From Corynebacterium sp. NML98-0116 (GTDB lineage Bacteria; Actinomycetota; Actinomycetes; Mycobacteriales; Mycobacteriaceae): 64,000 bases of DNA. Position numbers and translations under genes: made by a program. The notes under the pieces were generated by a model. The model did no database searches. It saw only the letters and a program-made list of their open reading frames with translations, and was not told the DNA's origin. Positions 21,648 to 31,485 of this stretch are shown one piece after another (within the stretch, counting starts at the first letter, position 1; each line of letters begins with the position of its first letter). Where the stretch lies: positions 1,324,875 to 1,388,874 of the forward strand of contig NZ_CP017639.1 in NCBI RefSeq assembly GCF_001767255.1, read 5' to 3'.

Positions 21648-22880
21648 ATGAACACTCTCCCTTCTGTCAACGAACATTTGGCCCGTGTCCTGGCTGCGGC
21701 GCGGCCCCGTATTAAGCGCGATGTCCCATTAGGTGACTGCGTAGGCCAAGTACTCGCAGCCGACGTCGTGGCACGGTTCCCAGTGCCACCTTTTTCAAAC
21801 TCGGCGGTCGACGGCTTCGTAGCCCACGAGTCGGATCTATTCGGTGACGGGCCGTGGGTACTGCCTGTAGCTGGTGAGATCCCGGCCGGACATGACGCAA
21901 TCGATTGCCCGACTGGCCATGCAGTCCGAATCATGACTGGCGCACCGATGCCGCAACAGGACGGTCTTCATGTCGTCCCAGTCGAGCAGACGAATATCCC
22001 CCGAGGCCCTTATCCTCTCCCTAACGAGGTCCAGATCACTTCTGTCGACCTTGGCCGCTCCCACATCCGACATGCTGGTGAGAATGTCGGCGTCGGCGAA
22101 GTCGTTGCGCGCGAGGGGACACGGATTGACGCTGGCACACTCGCTGCACTTGTCGCCACTGGTGTCCGCACTGTGGACGTTTTCGAACGCCCGACCGTCG
22201 CAGTCGTCTCTACTGGCGACGAGCTCGTTGCCTGGCCCGGCGACATTCGCGGCGCACAAATTCCCGATTCAAACCTGCCAATGGTGGCGACGCTTCTGCG
22301 CGAAAGCGGCTACGCCAAGGTATTCACGATGCACGCTGATGACGATACGCAATCGACCGAGGTCTTACTCCAGCAGGCCGCGCAGCAGGCAGACATCGTG
22401 GTCACTACCGGCGGAGTCAGCGCTGGAGCGTACGACGTAGTCCGCACTGTCACAGCCTCCTCACCAGATATGTGGTTCGGCCATGTCGCCCAGCGCCCGG
22501 GAAGTCCGCAGGGCGTTGGACGATGGTCCGAAGCTGCTTTTATATGCCTGCCCGGAAATCCAGTTGCGGCGTTCGTCTCGTGCGCGCTGTACGCGATCCC
22601 GTTACTGCGTGCGAGTGCAGGAAACCGCACGCGTTGCAGCATGGACGAGCGAACAATGGTGGAAGCGGACGTCGATACGCACTTCCCCACCCCGCGCGCA
22701 GATCGCCATGTATTCGTACCTGTGCGCCTGCACACCGAACACGGGGCTGTCCGCGCTGAAGCCTTTGCCGGCGGACATGGCGGCTCCGGATTCGTTGCTT
22801 CCCTACCTGCAGTGGACGGAATCGCGGTCCTTGCCCCTGGAACCGACGCCCCCACTCGCATCCCAGTGATGCTGTTTTAA
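21648..22880 (+). CDS. moeA: Molybdopterin molybdenumtransferase, first copy
   Basis: 410 aa. Inserts molybdate into adenylated molybdopterin. Family motifs: PPFSNSAVDGFVAH (most homologues have MDGYA or MDGFA), TGAPMPQQ, VVSTGDELV, PDSN, TTGGVSAGAYD, RPGSPQGVG and CLPGNPVAAFVS. It is 6 bp after moaA. A second, different moeA lies at 36117 in this window. The Met-to-Val change in the first motif is a visible difference between the two. Confidence 0.93.
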   Translation: MNTLPSVNEHLARVLAAARPRIKRDVPLGDCVGQVLAADVVARFPVPPFSNSAVDGFVAHESDLFGDGPWVLPVAGEIPAGHDAIDCPTGHAVRIMTGAPMPQQDGLHVVPVEQTNIPRGPYPLPNEVQITSVDLGRSHIRHAGENVGVGEVVAREGTRIDAGTLAALVATGVRTVDVFERPTVAVVSTGDELVAWPGDIRGAQIPDSNLPMVATLLRESGYAKVFTMHADDDTQSTEVLLQQAAQQADIVVTTGGVSAGAYDVVRTVTASSPDMWFGHVAQRPGSPQGVGRWSEAAFICLPGNPVAAFVSCALYAIPLLRASAGNRTRCSMDERTMVEADVDTHFPTPRADRHVFVPVRLHTEHGAVRAEAFAGGHGGSGFVASLPAVDGIAVLAPGTDAPTRIPVMLF

Positions 22881-22897
22881 AGAAAGAAAGACTCAAC

Positions 22898-23377
22898 ATG
22901 AAATTTACCCATCTCAATGCTGCTGGCCAGGCCTACATGGTTGACGTTACGGAGAAACAGCCAACCGTACGGAATGCAACCGCGCAAGGTGAAGTCGCTT
23001 GCTCGCCTGAGGTGATGAAGGCACTGCGTGAAGGCACCGTGCCGAAAGGCGACGTGTTAGCCGTTGCACGCGTCGCAGGCATTTCGGCTGCGAAGCGCGT
23101 GCCGGACTTGCTGCCACTCGCCCACACGATTGGCGTACACGGTTGCGCGGTAGACGTGGAGTTGCGCGAAGACCACGTTTTCATCGAGGCCACCGTTCGC
23201 ACGGCGGACCGCACCGGTGTCGAGATGGAGGCGCTGACCGCTGTCAGCGTTGCGGCACTTGCCATCGTGGACATGGTCAAGGGTGTCGACCGCTCGGCAT
23301 TTGTGCGCCGGATGGGGATCGTGGCCAAGTCTGGTGGTCGATCTGGCGACTGGTCGCGCGAGCTTCCCGAGACATAG
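22898..23377 (+). CDS. moaC: Cyclic pyranopterin monophosphate synthase
   Basis: 159 aa, normal length. Turns the MoaA product into cyclic pyranopterin monophosphate. The strongly conserved GVEMEALTAVSVAALAIVDM and AKSGGRSGDW are present. The usual CHPL segment reads LPLAHTIGVHGC, keeping the His but losing the Cys and Pro. Located 17 bp after moeA. Confidence 0.93.
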   Translation: MKFTHLNAAGQAYMVDVTEKQPTVRNATAQGEVACSPEVMKALREGTVPKGDVLAVARVAGISAAKRVPDLLPLAHTIGVHGCAVDVELREDHVFIEATVRTADRTGVEMEALTAVSVAALAIVDMVKGVDRSAFVRRMGIVAKSGGRSGDWSRELPET

Positions 23378-23378
23378 C

Positions 23379-23969
23379 GTGCGAGGCGTGCGAAGCGTGC
23401 AACACAAGTGGGAGGATGTTGGCGTCATTGTGCTCGCTGGGGGACGCTCGACACGAATGGGCGCCGATAAAGCCCAGGTGAAAGTGAATGGCACCCGCCT
23501 CGTTGATGCGGTGTGCGCCCGCATTCCTGATGATGTGCCGCGCATCGTCGTCAGTCCGCAACCGCTGGGAGTGCCTACGGTGAGTGAGGATCCGCCGTTC
23601 GGGGGTCCCGTCGCGGGGATTGCTGCAGGGCTCTCGCGTATCGATGCCCCCTTCGTCGCTATCGTCTCCGTCGACGCACCACGATCCCCTGAACTGATCC
23701 CGGTACTCTCTCGAGCCGCTCGCGACGGTGCGGACGTTGCGGTCGTTGAAGCTGCGGATGGGTATCTGCAACCGTTATGTGCGGTGTGGAACCGGGCCTC
23801 CTTAGTAGCTGCACTCGACGCTGCGGGCTCACGCGACATTCCCGCGAAGCGCCTCTTCGACGCGGTTGAGCACGTAGTACGAGTCCAGGGCACTGGCGCT
23901 GAGCGCGACTACGATACGCGGTTGGAACTCGACGAGCTTGGGGACGTCGAGTTTCCCGCTACCGAGTAG
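23379..23969 (+). CDS. mobA: Molybdenum cofactor guanylyltransferase-like protein
   Basis: About 196 aa. Nucleotidyltransferase that attaches GMP (or CMP) to Mo-molybdopterin; NarG-type enzymes need the bis-MGD form. The N-terminal signature VIVLAGGRSTRMGADKA is clear. Three in-frame GTG codons (23379, 23388, 23397) are possible starts right after the moaC stop; the last has GAGG about 9 bases upstream and may be the real one. An open frame reaching further up overlaps moaC and is not used. It ends 7 bp before the convergent mog gene. Confidence 0.85.
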   Translation: MRGVRSVQHKWEDVGVIVLAGGRSTRMGADKAQVKVNGTRLVDAVCARIPDDVPRIVVSPQPLGVPTVSEDPPFGGPVAGIAAGLSRIDAPFVAIVSVDAPRSPELIPVLSRAARDGADVAVVEAADGYLQPLCAVWNRASLVAALDAAGSRDIPAKRLFDAVEHVVRVQGTGAERDYDTRLELDELGDVEFPATE

Positions 23970-23976
23970 CGTCTGG

Positions 23977-24465
23977 TTAGCGAACCCACTCTGTCAGACT
24001 AGGCCACAGCGCAAGGATGACACCGAGGGTGTCTCGCACGCCACCGTGCGAACTCGGGGCGTTGACGATGAGGCTTGCACCAGGCTCCCGGGAAGTGAGA
24101 CCAATGAGGCCTCGGCAAAGTCCGGCGCGCGGTGAATGCTCCAGCCCGTCGATCAGTACTTGGGTTTCGATGCCGTGGAGCCGTGTGGAGATGAACTCTT
24201 CGCTTACTTCAGGGGTGAGGTTGCGCGGTCCGAGCCCGGTGCCACCGCAGGTAAGGATGAGCGAGTTTCCATCCTTCACCGCCTGTGCCATTGCGTTCCG
24301 GAGCGCTTCGTCACCTTCCGGGACGATCACCGGCTGCGTGACCTGGAATCCGGCTTCAGTGAGCAGCCGGGTGGCTGCGGGGGATGCTTTGTCTTTTCGC
24401 TCGCCCCCGAAAACCCGGTCCGAAACGACGATAACTATCGCTGTGGGGTCCGTAGTTGTTTCCAT
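23977..24465 (-). CDS. mog: Mog/MoaB family molybdopterin adenylyltransferase, first copy
   Basis: 162 aa from the ATG at 24465, with AAGGAA at good spacing; the frame reaching 24546 lacks a ribosome site. Adenylates molybdopterin before MoeA inserts metal. Motif LTCGGTGLGPRNLTPE and NAPSSHGGVRDTL identify the family. It is transcribed away from narK across a 215-bp control region. A second family member lies at 37296. Confidence 0.9.
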   Translation of the reverse strand: METTTDPTAIVIVVSDRVFGGERKDKASPAATRLLTEAGFQVTQPVIVPEGDEALRNAMAQAVKDGNSLILTCGGTGLGPRNLTPEVSEEFISTRLHGIETQVLIDGLEHSPRAGLCRGLIGLTSREPGASLIVNAPSSHGGVRDTLGVILALWPSLTEWVR

Positions 24466-24565
24466 GAAGTGTTCCTTCCCTGCGCAAATACCAGCATCTG
24501 TACAAATCGCCGAATTAAGACACATATATGTTGCGAAATTATACACGACTTTTTTCGTGGATAAG

Positions 24566-24595
24566 TTGATAGTAGCAGCTCACTGCTACTATTCT
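24566..24595 (+). promoter_or_regulatory. Predicted narKGHJI promoter
   Basis: TTGATA at 24566-24571, 18-base spacer, TATTCT at 24590-24595. The start point would be near 24602, giving a leader of about 80 bases before the narK ATG. The palindrome in the spacer is listed separately. No other promoter of similar quality was seen in the 24466-24680 gap. Confidence 0.55.
24569..24592. promoter_or_regulatory. Perfect palindrome in the narK promoter spacer, likely operator
   Basis: Arms ATAGTAGCAG and CTGCTACTAT match perfectly over 10 bp around a CTCA centre. It overlaps both predicted promoter boxes and fills the space between them, the classic place for a repressor site. No T-run follows, so it is not an intrinsic terminator. 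A second, shorter palindrome (ACATATATGT, 24522-24531) lies upstream. Confidence 0.6.
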
Positions 24596-24680
24596 TAATA
24601 TTAGTTGCGGGTTTTTCTGACATTTTTATTCACCCGGAGCATGTAGACCTTTATTGTTTTTCTGAAGAGGATTTCACTCC

Positions 24681-25970
24681 ATGTCCAAGCTTGACACTTC
24701 CCAACGGGTACTCACCGGTTGGGACGCTGAAGATCCAGAAAAGTGGGACGCTGGCATTGCATGGCGCACACTTTGGATCACGACGATTTCGATGTTCTTC
24801 GGGTTCGTCACCTGGTACATCGTGGCGGCGATTGCGCCGCGGCTCAATGAGATCGGGTTCGACCTCACTGCTGCACAGCTTTACTGGCTTACTGCAGTCC
24901 CAGGACTGGCAGCTGGTATCTTCCGCCTGATTTGGATGTTCTTGCCACCAGTTCTTGGTACCCGAAAGCTCATTACGCTTTCGACAGCACTCTTCCTCAT
25001 CCCACTGGTCGGCTGGTATTTTGCGGTCCAGAGCCCCGAGACTTCATACGCAACCCTGTTGATCCTGTCCTTCATGACAGGTATCGGCGGCGGCATCTTC
25101 TCTGGCTTCATGCCGTCGACGGGGTACTTCTTCCCGAAGGCAAAGTCCGGTACAGCGCTCGGCCTCCAAGCCGGCCTGGGCAACCTCGGCATGTCCTTCG
25201 TACTGTTGCTGGCGCCTTGGCTGATCGGCATCACCATGATCGGTTCCATTGAGGCATCGGATGGCTCTGGCGCAGCAATTAACGTGCACAATGTCCCAGC
25301 GTTCTTCGTCCCTTGGGTCATCATCATGGTGATTGTGTCCTGGCTGATGCTGAAGGACGTTCCTGTAAAGGCGAACTTCCGCCAGCAGATCGATATTTTC
25401 GGAAACAAGAACACCTGGATCCTCACCATCATTTACGTGATGACGTTCGGTGCACTTGCCGGGTTCGGCGCGCAGCTCGCGCTCTTGATGAAGAACTCCT
25501 TCGGTGAGAACGCGACGAAGCTGCTCGGATGGGCGTTCATGTACGCCCTGCTTGGTGCGCTGATCCGCGCACTGTGGGGCCCACTGTGCGACAAGTACGG
25601 CGGTGCAATCTGGACGTTCGTCGCCGGTGTCGGCATGACCGTCACCACTGCAATTGCCGCAATTTTCCTTGCCCGCGGTGGCGACGCCGCAGCACCGTTC
25701 TTCTACACGATGCTTGCCATGTCTGTCTTCGCTGGTATCGGCAACGCCGGCACGTTCAAGCAGATGCCGATGATCCTGCCGAAGCGACAGGCAGGCGGTG
25801 TCATCGGCTTCACCGGCGCAATCGCCGCGTTCGGCCCGTTCATCGTCGGCGTGCTGCTCACGCTGATGAGCGCACCAACGTTCTTCTGGGGCTGCGTGGT
25901 CTACTTCATCTTCGCTACGGCACTCGCATGGATCTACTACGCCCGTCCGAACGCTCCGTTCCCTGGTTAA
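24681..25970 (+). CDS. narK: Nitrate/nitrite transporter
   Basis: 429 aa, about 12 membrane helices, major facilitator superfamily NNP subfamily. Takes up nitrate and/or expels nitrite for respiration. The N-terminus (LTGWDAEDPEKWD) and the glycine-rich helices GFMPSTGYFFPKAKSGTALG and FAGIGNAGTFKQMPMILP are typical NarK signatures. GAAGAGG precedes the start. First gene of narKGHJI, 56 bp before narG. Confidence 0.93.
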   Translation: MSKLDTSQRVLTGWDAEDPEKWDAGIAWRTLWITTISMFFGFVTWYIVAAIAPRLNEIGFDLTAAQLYWLTAVPGLAAGIFRLIWMFLPPVLGTRKLITLSTALFLIPLVGWYFAVQSPETSYATLLILSFMTGIGGGIFSGFMPSTGYFFPKAKSGTALGLQAGLGNLGMSFVLLLAPWLIGITMIGSIEASDGSGAAINVHNVPAFFVPWVIIMVIVSWLMLKDVPVKANFRQQIDIFGNKNTWILTIIYVMTFGALAGFGAQLALLMKNSFGENATKLLGWAFMYALLGALIRALWGPLCDKYGGAIWTFVAGVGMTVTTAIAAIFLARGGDAAAPFFYTMLAMSVFAGIGNAGTFKQMPMILPKRQAGGVIGFTGAIAAFGPFIVGVLLTLMSAPTFFWGCVVYFIFATALAWIYYARPNAPFPG

Positions 25971-26026
25971 CATCCATTTCATTCACGACCCCGTTTTCTC
26001 ACTTTCATCCAAGGAGATTGTGAACC

Positions 26027-29000
26027 ATGACTGATGCGACACAGTCCAACCCGCTGTTTAAACTTGGTGGGTTCGTTCGCAAAGGCGACGTCACGCCTTC
26101 CGGCCAGCAGATTTTCCTCGAAGGCGGCCGACAAGCCGACGTGTTCTACCGCAACCGTTGGTCCTTCGACAAGATGGTGCGCTCCACACACGGTGTGAAC
26201 TGCACCGGTTCCTGTTCCTGGAAGGTTTACGTCAAGGATGGCGTCATCACCTGGGAATCCCAGGCGGTTGACTACCCGACTACCGGCCCTGACTTCCCAG
26301 AGTACGAACCTCGAGGGTGCCCGCGTGGCGCATCCTTTTCCTGGTACACCTACTCGCCGACGCGCATCCGCTACCCGTACGTGCGTAGCGCGCTGCTGGA
26401 GATGTACCGCCACGAAAAGAAGCAACACGACGGCGACCCTGTCCTCGCCTGGCGTGCGATCCAGGAAGACCCAGTCAAGCGTCGCGCCTACGTCGGTGCC
26501 CGCGGCAAGGGCGGCCTGGTGCGCGTTGCCTACGAAGAGGCCGTCGAGATCGCTGCAGCAGCACACGTGTACACCATCAAGCAGTGGGGCCCGGACCGCA
26601 TCGCTGGCTTCACAGTGATTCCTGCGATGAGCCAGGTCTCCTACGCCGCCGGTACCCGTTTCTTGGGGCTGATCGGTGGCGCGATGCTGTCCTTCTACGA
26701 CTGGTATGCAGACCTGCCCCCTGCCTCCCCGCAGACGTTCGGCGATCAGACGGATGTGCCTGAGTCGGGCGACTGGTTCAACTCTTCCTACCTGATGATG
26801 TGGGGCTCGAACATCCCGGTGACCCGTACGCCGGACTCACACTTCATGACCGAGGTGCGTTACAAGGGCACCAAGATCGTCGTGGTTTCCCCGGACTACA
26901 ACGATGCGGCGAAGTTCGCCGACGAGTGGATGCGCATGTCGCCGGGCACCGACGGCGCGCTCGCCTTCGCGATGGGCCACGTTATCTTGAGCAAGTTCCA
27001 TGTAGCGCAGCAACCGCAGTACTTCATGGATTACATGCTCAAGTACACGGATGCGCCGTTCCTGGTAGAGCTTGATCAGCTCGAGGACGGCACCTTGGCT
27101 CCAGGCAAGTTCCTCACCGCAGACAAGCTTGACGACGCCTCCCTGGCCAGCAGCGATAACGCACAGTACCGTCTGCTCAACATTGAAGCGGACGGTACCG
27201 TTGTCGACCCAGGTGGCACTATCGCGGACCACTACAAGACCGATCCGGGCAAATGGAATCTCCGCCACGATAACGCGAACCCGGTGATGTCCATGGCGGA
27301 TACCAACTCCTACGGCACAGCCGAGGTGTGCTTCCCACGCTTCGACATGGATGCCTCGCGCGAGGCTTTGGACTCGGACGGTCCTATCGGCGCTGGCGTC
27401 TACCGCCGCGGTGTTCCGGTCCGCGAGGTCGCAGGCCGCACCGTCACCACCGTGTACGACCTCATGCTGGCGCACTACGGTGTGAACCGTCCGTCGCTGC
27501 AGCTGCCTGGCTCTTGGCCGGCTGACTTTAACGACGCCTCTGAGGTCGGCACGCCCGCATGGGCAGAAGAGCTGTCGAGTGTTCCGGTTGCGCAGATCGA
27601 GCGCATCGCTACAGAGTTCGCGCAGAACGCGCTGGACTCGAAGGGCCGCTCCCAGATCATCATGGGCGCGGGCGCGAACCACTACGTCCACGCGGACTCG
27701 ATCTACCGCACTTTCCTTGCGCTGACTTCTATGTGTGGCACCCAAGGTGTCAACGGCGGCGGTTGGGCGCACTACGTGGGTCAGGAGAAGCTGCGCCCTC
27801 AGTCGGGCTGGAGCCAGTACGCGTTCGCGAATGACTGGAACCGTCCGCCGCGCCACATGATCACCACCGGGTTCTACTACCTGACCACGTCCCAGTGGCG
27901 GTACGATAACTCGAAGGCTTCCAGGATGGCCTCGCCGCTGGCTCGTAAGGGCGCGTCGGAAGATAAGTTCCTGTCGGAGACGCTGGTCGAGGCCATGAAG
28001 CGTGGCTGGATGCCGTCGTATCCGCAGTTCAACCGCAACCCACTGCTGCTTGCTGAGCAAGCGAAGGAAGCGGGCATGGATGTGAAGGACTACGTCGTCG
28101 ACCAGCTCGAGTCGGGTCAGATGGAGTTCGCTGCTGAGGATCCGGATGCTCCGGAGAACTGGCCTCGCATCCTGCTGAACTGGCGCACGAACCTGATGGG
28201 TTCTTCGGCAAAGGGTACCGAGTACTTCCTGCGCCACATGTTGGGGGTTGATTCGGATGTCTCCGCGGAAGAGCTGGCCGAGGATGAGCGCCCGAAGTCG
28301 ATTCGCTGGCGCGAAGAGGCACCGATGGGCAAGCTCGACCTGATGATGACTACGGACTTCCGTAACACCTCGACCACCCTGGTGTCAGACATCGTTTTCC
28401 CTGCGGCCACCTGGTACGAGAAGAACGACTTGTCCACGACGGATATGCACCCGTTCATCCATACGTTTAACGCTGCGATCAACCCGCCGTGGGAGGCCCG
28501 CAGTGACTGGGAGATCTTCCGCGATATGTCCGACGCTGTTTCCCGCATGGCCGGCAAGTGGCTGGGAGTACAGACGGACATCGTCACCGCGCCTATCTCC
28601 CACGACGCACCGGACGAGATCAACCCGAACATGGCGAACGGCGTGGTGCCCGATGTCAAGGAAGTCGGCATGATTCCGGGCCAAACGATGGCAAAGCTGG
28701 TCCCGGTTGAACGCGACTACACCAAGGTGTTCGAGAAGTGGATGTCTTTCGGCCCACTGACCGAGAAGGCTGGTACGAACGTACACGGCACGCCGTTTAA
28801 CGTTGAAAAGCAGGTTGGTGAGCTCTTCGGTATGAACGGCGTCGCTGAGACTGCTTCAGCAGGCGACCGCCCAGCATTGAACTCTGCGGTGAAGGCCGCA
28901 CAAGCGATCCTGCACCTGTCCGGTGTGTCCAACGGCGAAGTCGCACGCAACGGTTTCGAAAACCTGGGCAAGATGCTCGGTTCGGACACTAGCGAGTTCT

Positions 29001-29761
29001 GGGAAGGCACCGAGGACGCCCAGATCGTGTGGGACAAGGTCAAGGAACGCCCGCAAGAGGTCATCACCTCGCCGGAGTGGTCTGGGGACAAGCGCGATGG
29101 GCGTCGCTACACCGCGTTCTCGCTGAACCTCGCGATGGACAAGCCCTGGAACACGCTTTCCGGTCGCATGCACTACTTCATCGATCACGACTGGTTCATT
29201 GACTACGGCGAGCAACTCCCCGTGTTTAAACCTCCGCTTGACCGCATGCGTCTTAATGGTGAGACCCGTCCGGGCGAGATTCTCAAGGGCGAGGACGGCA
29301 ATCCAGAGATCACGGTGCGCTACCTCACCCCGCACAATAAGTGGTCGATTCACTCGCAATACTTCGACAACCTTCATGTTTTGTCCATCTCCCGCGGTGG
29401 CCAGGTCGTCTGGATGTCGGATGCGGATGCTCAGAAGATCGGTGTCAAGGACAACGAGTAGGTTGAGCTCTACAACCGCAACGGTGTTGTCTCAGCGCGT
29501 GCTGTGGTCACCCACCGCATTCCGGAAGGAACGGTCATCATGAACCACGCGCAGGAACGCACAGTGGGCACACCACTGAACGAGCGTTCCGGCCGACGTG
29601 GCGGCACGCACAACTCGCTGACCCGCATCACCATCAAGCCACTGCATGTGGCTGGTGGCTACGGCCACTTGACCTACGGATTCAACTACATCGGCCCAAC
29701 CGGCAACAACCGCGACGAGGTTACCCGCATCCGTCGTCGCTCCCAGGAGGTGCAGTACTAA
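26027..29761 (+). pseudogene. narG: Respiratory nitrate reductase alpha subunit, interrupted by in-frame TAG
   Basis: The catalytic Mo-bisMGD subunit. Translation from 26027 stops at TAG 29459-29461 after 1144 residues. The same frame continues without another stop to TAA 29759-29761, giving 1244 codons, the normal NarG length. The text beyond the stop is clearly NarG: VELYNRNGVVSARAVVTHRI, RGGTHNSLTRIT and GGYGHLTYGFNY. At the stop the family has Trp (E. coli NarG reads ADNDWIEVFN; here KDNE-stop-VELYN), so one G-to-A change, TGG to TAG, explains it. Upstream parts look intact: FS0 cluster HGVNCTGSCSW and GCPRGAS, and the Mo-ligand region YADLPPASPQTFGDQTDVPE. The lost 100 residues belong to the C-terminal cofactor-binding domain, so the product is probably inactive unless the codon is suppressed or is a sequencing error. 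Confidence 0.9.
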
Positions 29762-31485
29762 TGCGAGTTATGGCGCAAATTGCCATGGTCATGAACCTGG
29801 ACAAGTGCATCGGATGCCATACGTGTTCGGTGACGTGTAAGCAGGCATGGACCAACCGTGAAGGCACGGAGTACATCTGGTTCAACAACGTTGAAACCCG
29901 TCCCGGTGTGGGCTACCCACGCTCGTGGGAGGACCAGGAGAAGTGGAAGGGCGGCTGGAAGCTTGACGGCAGCGGCAAGCTCAAGCCACGCCAGGGTGGA
30001 CGTATCAAGCGTCTGGCCACTATTTTCCACAACCCGAACATGCCGACGATCGAGGACTACTACGAGCCGTGGACCTATGAGTACGAGAAGCTCATCAGCG
30101 CCCCAGCTGGCCAGAAGACGCAACCGACGGCTCGGCCGAAGTCGCAGATCACTGGCAAACCGATCGACACGATCTCCTGGTCTTCGAACTGGGATGACAA
30201 TCTTGGTGGTTCGACGGCAACCATGGACGATGACCAAGTCCTGGAGAAGATGAACCTGGAGGTGAAGAAGGAAATTGAAGAGTCCTTCATGTTCTACCTC
30301 CCGCGCATCTGTGAACACTGCCTGAACCCAACGTGTGTGTCTTCCTGCCCGTCAGGCGCGATGTACAAGCGCACTGAGGACGGCATCGTCCTGGTTGACC
30401 AGGACAGCTGCCGCGGCTGGCGCATGTGCGTCTCTGGCTGCCCGTACAAGAAGGTGTACTTCAACCACAAGACGGGCAAGGCCGAAAAATGTACGCTGTG
30501 CTACCCGCGCATTGAGGTCGGCCAGCCGACCGTGTGCTCGGAGACATGTGTGGGGCGTCTGCGTTACCTTGGCGTACTGCTCTACGACGCGGACCGTGTT
30601 GCAGAGGCGGCGTCGACACCCGATGAGAAGGACCTGTTTGAGGCGCAGAAGTCGCTCTTCCTCGATCCACGCGACCCTGAGGTCGTCCGCGCGGCGACCG
30701 AAGAGGGCATCCCGCACTCTTGGATCGAGGCGGCGCAGAACTCCCCGATCTACGATCTGATTTTCACGTACGGTGTGGCGCTGCCGCTACACCCAGAGTT
30801 CCGCACACTGCCGATGGTGTGGTACATCCCGTCGCTGTCGCCGATCGTCGATCAGGTGACCAAGACTGGTGCTGACGGCGAAGACCACAAGGTACTGCTC
30901 AGCGCGATCTCCAACATGCGTATCCCGCTCGAGTACCAGGCTGGCCTGTTCACTGCAGGTGACACCGTCCCAGTCGAGCTTTCGCTGCGTAGGCTCGCCG
31001 CGATGCGTTCCTACATGCGCGACATCAACCTAGGCCAGCCGACGAACGAGGCGATTGCAAGCGCCGTCGGTATGACTGGCAAAGACCTGGAAGCGATGTA
31101 TCGCCTGCTGGCGATCGCCAAGTACGACGACCGCTACGTCATCCCGACCACCTCGCCGGAGACCCCGCGTGGTGTTGCCTCGCTGGATCCGTTTGGCGGC
31201 GTCGACCCTGCCAGTGGCGACCTGATGGCCAACCTGGGCATGGGTGCGCCGAGCGCCTGCCACGAAGAGGCAGACAACGCGCAGCCTGGCAAGGTGTCAC
31301 TCATGTCGTGGACCGGCGACCGCCCTGACGCGATGTTCCCCACCGCGCTGAAGACTCGCGAGCCGAAGACTGCAAGCGAGAACTACCGCCCTGCTGCTCC
31401 GGAAGCATCGACTCCAACGCCGAACCCGGTTGAGGAAGGACCGAGTGCTGACGGCAACATCGCGCGACGCGAGGGTGAGCAGTAA
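29761..31485 (+). CDS. narH: Respiratory nitrate reductase beta subunit
   Basis: 574 aa, somewhat long, with a C-terminal Pro/Glu-rich tail. Electron-transfer subunit with four iron-sulfur clusters. Cys groups: CIGCHTCSVTC, CEHCLNPTCVSSCPSG, CRGWRMCVSGCPYKK and CTLCYPRIEVGQPTVCSETC; the Trp in CRGWRMC is the usual mark of the [3Fe-4S] site. Its ATG overlaps the ancestral narG stop (TAATG), so translation was coupled to full-length narG; the early amber codon may lower NarH yield. Confidence 0.95.
   Translation: MRVMAQIAMVMNLDKCIGCHTCSVTCKQAWTNREGTEYIWFNNVETRPGVGYPRSWEDQEKWKGGWKLDGSGKLKPRQGGRIKRLATIFHNPNMPTIEDYYEPWTYEYEKLISAPAGQKTQPTARPKSQITGKPIDTISWSSNWDDNLGGSTATMDDDQVLEKMNLEVKKEIEESFMFYLPRICEHCLNPTCVSSCPSGAMYKRTEDGIVLVDQDSCRGWRMCVSGCPYKKVYFNHKTGKAEKCTLCYPRIEVGQPTVCSETCVGRLRYLGVLLYDADRVAEAASTPDEKDLFEAQKSLFLDPRDPEVVRAATEEGIPHSWIEAAQNSPIYDLIFTYGVALPLHPEFRTLPMVWYIPSLSPIVDQVTKTGADGEDHKVLLSAISNMRIPLEYQAGLFTAGDTVPVELSLRRLAAMRSYMRDINLGQPTNEAIASAVGMTGKDLEAMYRLLAIAKYDDRYVIPTTSPETPRGVASLDPFGGVDPASGDLMANLGMGAPSACHEEADNAQPGKVSLMSWTGDRPDAMFPTALKTREPKTASENYRPAAPEASTPTPNPVEEGPSADGNIARREGEQ

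Noticed and set aside
24466-24680. GlxR or FNR-type sites in the mog-narK gap
   Set aside because: No TGTGA-N6-TCACA or TTGAT-N4-ATCAA match was found; only the listed palindromes stand out.
29459-29461. Recoding of the narG TAG as pyrrolysine or other special residue
   Set aside because: The family has Trp here, Pyl systems are not known in Corynebacterium, and no pyl genes or context are visible. A point mutation is simpler.
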